From: Ottelia alismoides
Taxonomy: Eukaryota; Streptophyta; Magnoliopsida; Alismatales; Hydrocharitaceae
Reading direction: 5' to 3'
NCBI GenBank assembly: GCA_037367405.1
Contig: JAZKJV010003357.1
Span: forward strand, 868,001-932,000
DNA: 64,000 bases
In this document: positions 57,339-64,000 of the stretch, in pieces
How the letters are laid out: each line of letters starts with the position of its first letter
How positions within the stretch are numbered: the first letter of the stretch is position 1
Made by a program: the position numbers and the translations under genes
Notes under the pieces: generated by a model
The model's database searches: none
Told to the model about the DNA's origin: nothing
Seen by the model: only the letters and a program-made list of their open reading frames with translations

Positions 57339-60300
57339 AATATACCCAAGAATTAAGTGGTCTTGTATTCCACACAAGGCGGGAACACCGTCAAAGTGTT
57401 GACCTCTCAAGATCCGGATCTAATCAACAATTAACCCACAATAAAAGAATAAATCAATTAAGTCCCAAAATTTTTGAATTAACATTTAACTCTACCATAA
57501 AATGCATAGTGAATAAGCATGTAGAGGTCGAACCACAGAGAGCAATACAAAAATTAAGTAGCCTATGATGTTCATGTACAACAGAGTCATCCTTGTATGA
57601 ATCCTATTTTTGTGGGTTTTGGGGGTTTTATAATTTTTTTCTTCTTCTTTTTATTATTTATTATTTTTTTTTAGTTATTATTTTTTTATTAATATATATA
57701 TATTATATAATATAGATATATAAATATACAGGCACATGTTTTATATAATATAGATATATAATTATATGCACCCCTAAAGAGTTATGTATAGAGAATGTAA
57801 TACATATATATATATATATATATCTATTTTTTTATTTTGACTTTTCGTTTCTGATTGTAAATGTATTTTTTTTACATTTTATATTATTATTATTATTTTA
57901 TTTTCTTTTTCAGTATTGGAATATATAAACTACATAATAAAAGAGGTGCTAAAATATTTATAAAAATATGCAAAAAGAGCCAAAAATTCAGAAATAAAAT
58001 ATTTTTGGTCTTTTTATAAATTTTTACAATTTTTATGATTTTTTGGTATTTTTCAGAATGTTTTTGACATTTTTAAAAATCAAATAATAGAAAACAAGGA
58101 CTTAAGCTACTGGACAACAATTGAAATGAGGTTTAAAAATAGAAAATGATCTCCAAAAATCTTCAAATCAATTTTAAATGATAGATAATAAAAGAAGGAA
58201 ACTACAGAAACTTATTTTGAATTTTTAGGCTTTTTCTAGGATTTTTTTAGATTTTTATGTAGTTTTAAGAGTTTTCTTATTTTTAAGGTTTTTGTTTTGA
58301 ATTTTTTAGTGATTTTTGGACTGGCAGTAAAGTAGGATAAAATAGACCGCAGGTAATTTTTTTGGAATTTTTCTAGGTGTTTTACTATTTTTTTGGTATT
58401 TTCTAAGCTAAACAGTAGATAAGATGCATGTTTTTAATTTTTAATAAATACTAAATGCAACAAAAATAAAATGCAAATTTATGGCGTGAAAGTGCAAGTG
58501 AACAGGAGCTTGGCATTATTTTTGTGGAATTTTTCAAGTTAATATGATGCATGACAAAAATGGAGCAAGCAAGCAAAAATATAAAGCCTGACAGGGGCAT
58601 TTTTGCAAATAAAAACAAAGTCAGGGGCTTTAGTGCAAAAACATCAAAATATATGAACGTGTTCTGCAATTTTAAGGACTAAAATCAAATAAGCAAACTC
58701 GCCAGGGCCCCTTTGCAATTTGACCATCACGTGGGACTACACGTAATCCGCACCCACAGGGACCAAAATGTAATATCAACAAAGTTCGGGGTCCTGGTTG
58801 CAATTTTCACAAAAATAACACACTTAAAATTTTATTTTATGGACTAAAGATAAATATACAAACATACAGGGGGTCTTCTGCAATTTAACCACCTCACGTG
58901 GGACGGCACGTGAGGTGATGTGGACTGGACCTAAAAGCAATATCACAAACGTACAGGGGGGTCAATGCAAAATATTCACAATAAAATGAACTTCGACTTT
59001 TATTTACAAGACTAAACAATAAATACAAAAACACTGGGGTTAAGATCTGCAATTTACCCATAAGTGCACGCTGGTGGACGGCGATGATGATCTCACTTGG
59101 ACACGCGTCGTGCATCCAACGGCTGGTACCGTTTCGCCTATGAAGGGTTGAGATTAGATCAACCGAGCTGATCTGACGGTCGGTGTAGGGCTTCATCTGA
59201 TGGCTCTGGTGTGATCTGGGGGTACCATCCTGATCGGACGGCGATGGAGCCTCCTGGAAGAACATGGAAGAAGCTCGCGCGAGGCGAGCTTCGATCTTGA
59301 AGCATGGGCTCCTCCGGGCTTCTCCCTCGCATATGAGGTGTTCTGATCGTAGCTGGAGGCATCCCGCATCAGCCGGTGGTCTTGGCATGGCTCCTGGAGG
59401 TCCAAGGAGGTCAGGCGAGGACGATGAAGGTCGGGATCTCCAAGAGCCTCTTCCTGGATCGAATCGAGTCCAAAGGGGCTCTTTGCTTCGTTTGACCTGC
59501 ATAGGAAGAACCAGGGGAACGAGGTCTATCTCCTCGACCCTGGGTTTTGAAGCTTTGTTGCAAGATGAGGTGAGGTGGAGGAGCTCCGGCGATAGGTGGA
59601 GGTGGAGCTCCGATTCGCAAGGACTGGGGGTCCTTGGTTGAACAAAAATGATCGGGAGATGGAGCATGCGATGGGGAATGAAGTGAGGTGAAGATGGCGG
59701 TCGGAGACAGTGGGTACCACGGTGAAGAAGTCGCCGGAGCGGAGCTCCGACGAACTTCAATTTTGCGATTTTACGATACGCTACTGATCTAAAGACTAAA
59801 CCAAGAACGGAATTGAAATGCTAGAATTAAAATCTACCTAAAAAGCAAGAACGAACAACTCTTATACCCGGGGGCCACCAGGGAGCAGGAAGGACGCTGG
59901 AGCTCCGCTGCGACAAAACTTATCCCTCCTCCGGCCGATTCGCGTTGCTGAAATGCTCCCCTTGTCACGAGGAACCTCCCAGGAACTGATTCGAGGCGTT
60001 TGGGTGGATGTAAATTGGCCAAATTTGAGGAAGAGGTCGGGGGCTCTTATTTATAGACATTCTGGGTGCCCTACTTGGCCCGTATATTCCGGCGAGTAGA
60101 ATGATCGTTTTCTCGATCCAACAAGCATGCGTGATAGATGGATGATCCCTCTACAGATCTCGTGAAGGCAACGAGCGAGAATAAGGGACGAGACGCTCGG
60201 GAAAAATGGCGCGCAAGTCATGGAAACAGCAAGGTTCAGAGGCGCCAGGTCCCGATGGGACAGTTCACCAGAGGTCAACAAAGGCCGCGCCCTCATTGGT

Positions 60301-61639
60301 CCACCTCGGACGCTATAGGACAAAATAGGGGACCTTATTCTAAGATGAATTATTTAACCTAATAAATTATTTTATTAGAATTTTCTTATAAAATGATAAA
60401 TGTGTATTAATTTATGTAGTATTTATTTATGATTTTTATTTAATTTTTTGATGAATTTTATTATGGGTTTATTTTAATAATGTATTTATGCATGTATTTT
60501 GTATATTTTGTTTTTATTTTATTTATTTTATTTTATTATTTTATTTTCTTATTTTTTAAATTTATAATTTATTTTTGTGAGTGTGAGGATATTTTTGTTT
60601 AATTTTTATGAGTTTATTTACATATTTAAATAAATGGGTATATGTATATGTAGGTATACTTATAGGTATTTTACCTATATATTATGTATACTTTATTTAT
60701 TTAATGTATTTTATTGGTTTTTATTTTGGATTTGTATTTTTGATGTATTATATGTAATATTTACAATATTATAAAAATATGAAAGAATAAAAATAATTAA
60801 AGAATGTTTTCCCCTTTTATTCATGTATATACTTATCATAGGTATTTTGCCTATATCTTGCATAAACTTATTTTATTTTACAAATTCTTTCTAGTTTTAT
60901 TCTAATTTCAATATGTATATGTATTATATACATTATTTACAAAATTTTAAAAATATAAATTTTTAAAAATAATGAACAATGAATAAATTGAATTTTTTAA
61001 TCAGGCAGACTGCATAATGAAGGCCAAAAACCTAACTTTCACAGATAAACTCTAAAAATTATGAAACCAATTTTATTAATTAGTTCTTGAAAAGCTATAT
61101 ACAATTAAAGGTGATTTTGGGTGATTTTGAGTTTTTATTTGCGAGATATGGGTCTGTGAAGTTGAGATTTTGGCTTTTTATTCTGTGTATAAAATGTACA
61201 CTAATATCATTTTTGTACATACTCAATTTTGTATTTTTATTTTCATTATTATATACAACTTTCATGTACAAAGTTTCTCCATTTGATGAATGAATAATTA
61301 TGTACAAAATAGGTGTCAAAAATGCATAAATAGATGAATAAATAAATGAGGTATTCATTGTGCTGTTGGCCCTTATCTCCCCCTACTTTATTCCTTGTCG
61401 ACCAATTCCCTGCTGGCCTTGGTCTCAGGGTTCAGTTCATAAAATATTTGCAATATTTTATTCCTTTTTCTTTTCTTCTCTTTATTCTATATTTTTGGCA
61501 TTAAAAACCTTATTCTATGTACAATGAATGCAACAAATAATGAATGCTTTTATAGACAAATTAATGTTATTTTCATGCATTTGCTGGGGTTTTTAAGGCC
61601 AAAATGATAGAATAAAGGTGATGAAATGGAGATTCATCA
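57339..61639 (-). repeat. RT-E 3' LTR
   Basis: This 4.3-kb LTR is homologous to the RT-C LTR. Its minus-strand start is TGATGAATCTCC (61639). The left end has been altered at the junction with RT-D. It holds an (AT)n run near 57804-57823, CACGTG pairs (58725-58742 region and 58893-58912), a TATA box CTATAAATA (60057-60049, minus) and a W-box-like pair (60263-60279). I see no gene; open frames at 58894-59760 lack any domain. Confidence 0.85.
60049..60057 (-). promoter_or_regulatory. RT-E LTR TATA box
   Basis: The minus strand reads CTATAAATA. In the RT-C LTR the same place reads GATAAATA. The position suggests transcription starts about 1.6 kb into the LTR. Confidence 0.6.
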
Positions 61640-61673
61640 CCCCCCTATACTTGCCCTTGCTAGTCCCTAGCAA
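61640..61673 (-). promoter_or_regulatory. RT-E 3' polypurine tract and terminal hairpin
   Basis: The purine tract (61652-61640, minus: AAGTATAGGGGGG) adjoins the LTR. TTGCTA-GGGAC-TAGCAA (61673-61657, minus) is a perfect 6-bp stem directly before it. Confidence 0.88.
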
Positions 61674-62047
61674 ATACTTATGCAATAAGTACAAAAATAA
61701 TAAAGAAAAGAAAAAGAGAATTGAAGAAGGATAGAGTGAATAGGGGTGCTTTCAGTGCAATGTATGTCTTTACAAAATCTGAATTTGGAGCTTCTGTCAG
61801 ACCTTGGGTGTGGAGGTGTGTGGAGCCTAGTCGGGAACCAGCTTTAAAACACAACAACCTTCGAGAGTCACAGAACTCGGTTTAACCCACCTCAATAGTC
61901 TGGTCAGAACTGGTCTACATCATACGCAAACCCTTATAACTATGAAGCTGACTTGTACAGTGTAAGTGATAGTGGCTCTCCCCAACTGAAATGACAAAAG
62001 AACTGACTTCTCCAGAATGACAACCCAATGATTCCCCAATCCAACAG

Positions 62048-62082
62048 CTCTTTCCTCGAGGAGCGGGGTATTCCCTTCTAAG
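62048..62082 (-). other. Conserved 35-nt box of RT-E
   Basis: Minus reading begins CTTAGAAGGGAATACC and ends TCCTCGAGGAAAGAG. It is gap-free against RT-A and RT-B. Confidence 0.8.
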
Positions 62083-62130
62083 TTCAAGTGGCAACCAGCT
62101 CAAGAGGAGGGGCTGAAGAGAAGAATGGAC

Positions 62131-62149
62131 GGTAGCCAGTGTAGCTACC
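62131..62149 (-). other. RT-E stem-loop with TACACTG loop
   Basis: On the minus strand GGTAGC, loop TACACTG, GCTACC form a perfect 6-bp stem. It lies 48 nt before the 35-nt box, against 46 nt in RT-A and about 66 nt in RT-B. Confidence 0.85.
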
Positions 62150-63949
62150 TATCCGAGGAACTCAAGCTTGGGGATTGGCTTTACATATTTCAACTGCATG
62201 CTCACATATTTGACTTTGGAACTCAAGCTTGCTTATTGGCTTTACAACATATGTACATACTTTGCAGGCATTTTATTTTTGTACATGCCTGACCATTTTT
62301 TTGGCATACTATTCACAGCAGCATTTACATAAGGAGTTTTTCCTCTTGAGCTAGTAGACTATCCCTCTTTTGAAACTTTATTGCAACCCACAATCTCCTG
62401 TCGTTAGACCTCATGGCTACTAGACCAGGTTGGGGTGCACTTCCCTCCCTAGATGAGGACGAGTGTTTCCACCCGTGTGCATCTCAGACTGGCAAATCCA
62501 ACCCCCTCACCACTCCAACTGAGTTGAGCCAAGTGGAAGGTGCAAGTGTCCAAGTTAGGTCACGGTCGTCAAGAGTCATGTGTGTGTCTCGAAAAGTTCT
62601 AGTTAGTTAGTTGAGGTGACTTGATCCCAACCCTGATTTCTCAAAGAATTAAGTCTACATAGACCTGAAGTACCTTAAACCTAGTTCCCATAAGGTTCTA
62701 GTGCAATTAAGTGCGGTTAGGTCCAACCAAGCTCCAATTTCAGACTTCATTGGACTGATTCAATCATTAAGATCACTCAAAAAGAATATGAACGGTATGC
62801 TCATGCTATGCACAATGAATGATGCAATTATTTTTCACAAAGAATTTACAAGAATCAAAGAATCTTTTCACATAAAGAATTTTTGCAAAAAAAGAAGTTT
62901 GACTCATACAAAAAGTACTTACAATTATTTACACGGGCGTGCCGCTTTATTTACAAAATGTATGGATTTTTAAAGACTTTACAGGTTTTAATGAAGTAGT
63001 TTATTCAGGTTGTACAAAAAGAATTTTATGTATTTTATGATTTATATGTATTTGTAATGATACTTTTATTTCTCAGATATATTTTGAAAAGAATCTTTGC
63101 AAACTATAGTACACGATAATTTTTTACAAGCATTTACACACATTTGAAAACTATTTTTTTGCAAAGATTTTTCACACTATATATATTTTCCACAATAGTT
63201 TGTACAAACATTTTCCAAAACATTTGCACATAGGTTTTGAAATCCTTTATTCCACACAAAGAAAAAGTTTTTCAAACAAAGCAATTTTACACAGGTTGAA
63301 AACATTTCACAGCAAATTTTTCCAAAGAGTTCACACTATTTTCAAATCATGCTATAAAAGTATTTAACCCTGATTTATTAATCAGTATATACAAAGAAAA
63401 ACTGTATTTTATGTACAACATGGTTTAGGTTTTATTTGAATTTATTGTTTATTTTTGTATGAGAGATTTTTGTGTAAGCTCCTCAGACTTTGAGAATTCT
63501 TTTCAGAAGATTTTTGAGGGCTATAGTCCAAAATAATTTTACAAACATGTACATGTATTTGAAAATGCTTTTACAAAGGTTTTTCACATAGAATAGATAG
63601 AATTTTCAAAATATTTTGACAACCTCATTTTTCAATCATTTGCAAACTAATTTTCACACATTTTGATTTCACTCAAAGAAAATACATTTTACAAATGAAA
63701 CTTAATTTTTGCAAAGTTTGAATACTTGTACACACTATTTTTCAAGCAATTTTCAAAAGATTTTTCAAAGAGAATATTTTTCACAAAATGCTTTTCCTGA
63801 CTTATTAATCAGTACAAGTACAAAGAGTCAGAGGAGCTCACAATCATCTTTCATTATTATAGAGATACTTTTTACATTACTTTTAGATTGCGGTGATGTT
63901 TTATTTTCAGTATGAGTTATGGCTTATAGTATATACATGGTATATACGA

Positions 63950-64000
63950 CCCCCCTATACTTAGCTTGAGCTATGTCCTCATAGGTCGAAGAGAAAAGAG
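63950..64000 (-). other. RT-E internal polypurine tract and hairpin, cut by window end
   Basis: Minus reading GAGGACATAGCTC, GCTAAGTATA and then GGGGGG (63955-63950) matches the last internal tract of RT-A, RT-B and RT-D. The other hairpin arm would lie beyond 64000. Confidence 0.75.

Larger units (their letters stand above)
61674..63949 (-). other. RT-E 3' non-coding region
   Basis: These 2.3 kb match the 3' regions of RT-C (first ~300 bp) and, in short blocks, RT-A and RT-B. No gene was found. CTCAAGCTTG..TATTGGCTTTACA-type phrases are duplicated about 61 bp apart (62160-62190, 62220-62250). The right part is A/T-rich with TTTTGCA and TTTCACA words. Confidence 0.7.

Noticed and set aside
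43475..61639. RT-C and RT-E LTRs as the two LTRs of one element
   Set aside because: Both LTRs have the polypurine tract and 3' internal sequence on their right side, so both are 3' LTRs on the minus strand; neither has a primer site on its left.

Overview
The window is intergenic DNA from a large, repeat-rich flowering-plant genome. I found no host protein-coding gene. Plant origin rests on an Athila/Tat-type Ty3/gypsy stack with tRNA-Asp-type primer sites, a Ty1/copia element primed by initiator tRNA-Met, and a GC-rich Pack-MULE-like transposon. The GC-rich captured segment leans towards a monocot, but the species cannot be fixed from this sequence. Element names used below (COP-1, MU-1, RT-A to RT-F) are my own labels.

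Layout. 1-3334: AT-rich, then CT-rich non-coding DNA with a 76-bp tandem duplication and a candidate tRNA-derived SINE (1879-1970). 3340-8390: COP-1, a complete young Ty1/copia element (149-bp LTRs differing at 2 sites, TSD ATAAC) whose pol is broken by two frameshifts and a stop. 8405-42186: a tandem array with a 1,111-bp period and 161-bp subrepeats, split by MU-1 (8536-10234, ~120-bp TIRs, 9-bp TSD) and by RT-B (10490-39090, minus strand, TSD TTAGA). RT-B itself contains RT-A (19517-36261, plus strand, 3.3-kb LTRs, TSD GGTAT) inside its 5' LTR. Removing these insertions restores the 1,111-bp register to within 1 bp. 42187-43474: truncated LTR RT-F. 43475-48364: 3' LTR and short internal piece of RT-C (minus). 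48365-57338: RT-D (plus), a large non-autonomous derivative without gag or pol. 57339-64000: 3' LTR and 3' internal region of RT-E (minus), running off the window.

How the parts relate. RT-A keeps a decayed gag-PR-RT-RH-IN. RT-B keeps only gag and PR. RT-D keeps neither. The sampled LTR divergences (RT-B about 10%, RT-A about 6%, RT-D about 2%, COP-1 1.3%) agree with the nesting order.

Most notable observation. These diverged Ty3 elements, on both strands, share a set of non-coding structures: a hairpin at the first bases of each LTR, a hairpin just before the 3' polypurine tract, extra internal polypurine tracts attached to hairpins 1.6-2.3 kb upstream, and, about 0.5 kb before the 3' LTR, stem-loops with a TACACTG loop whose stems change in a compensatory way, followed by a gap-free 35-nt box. 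This looks like a conserved cis-acting RNA/DNA module that may let pol-less elements be mobilised in trans. Whether it has been described before cannot be judged from the sequence.
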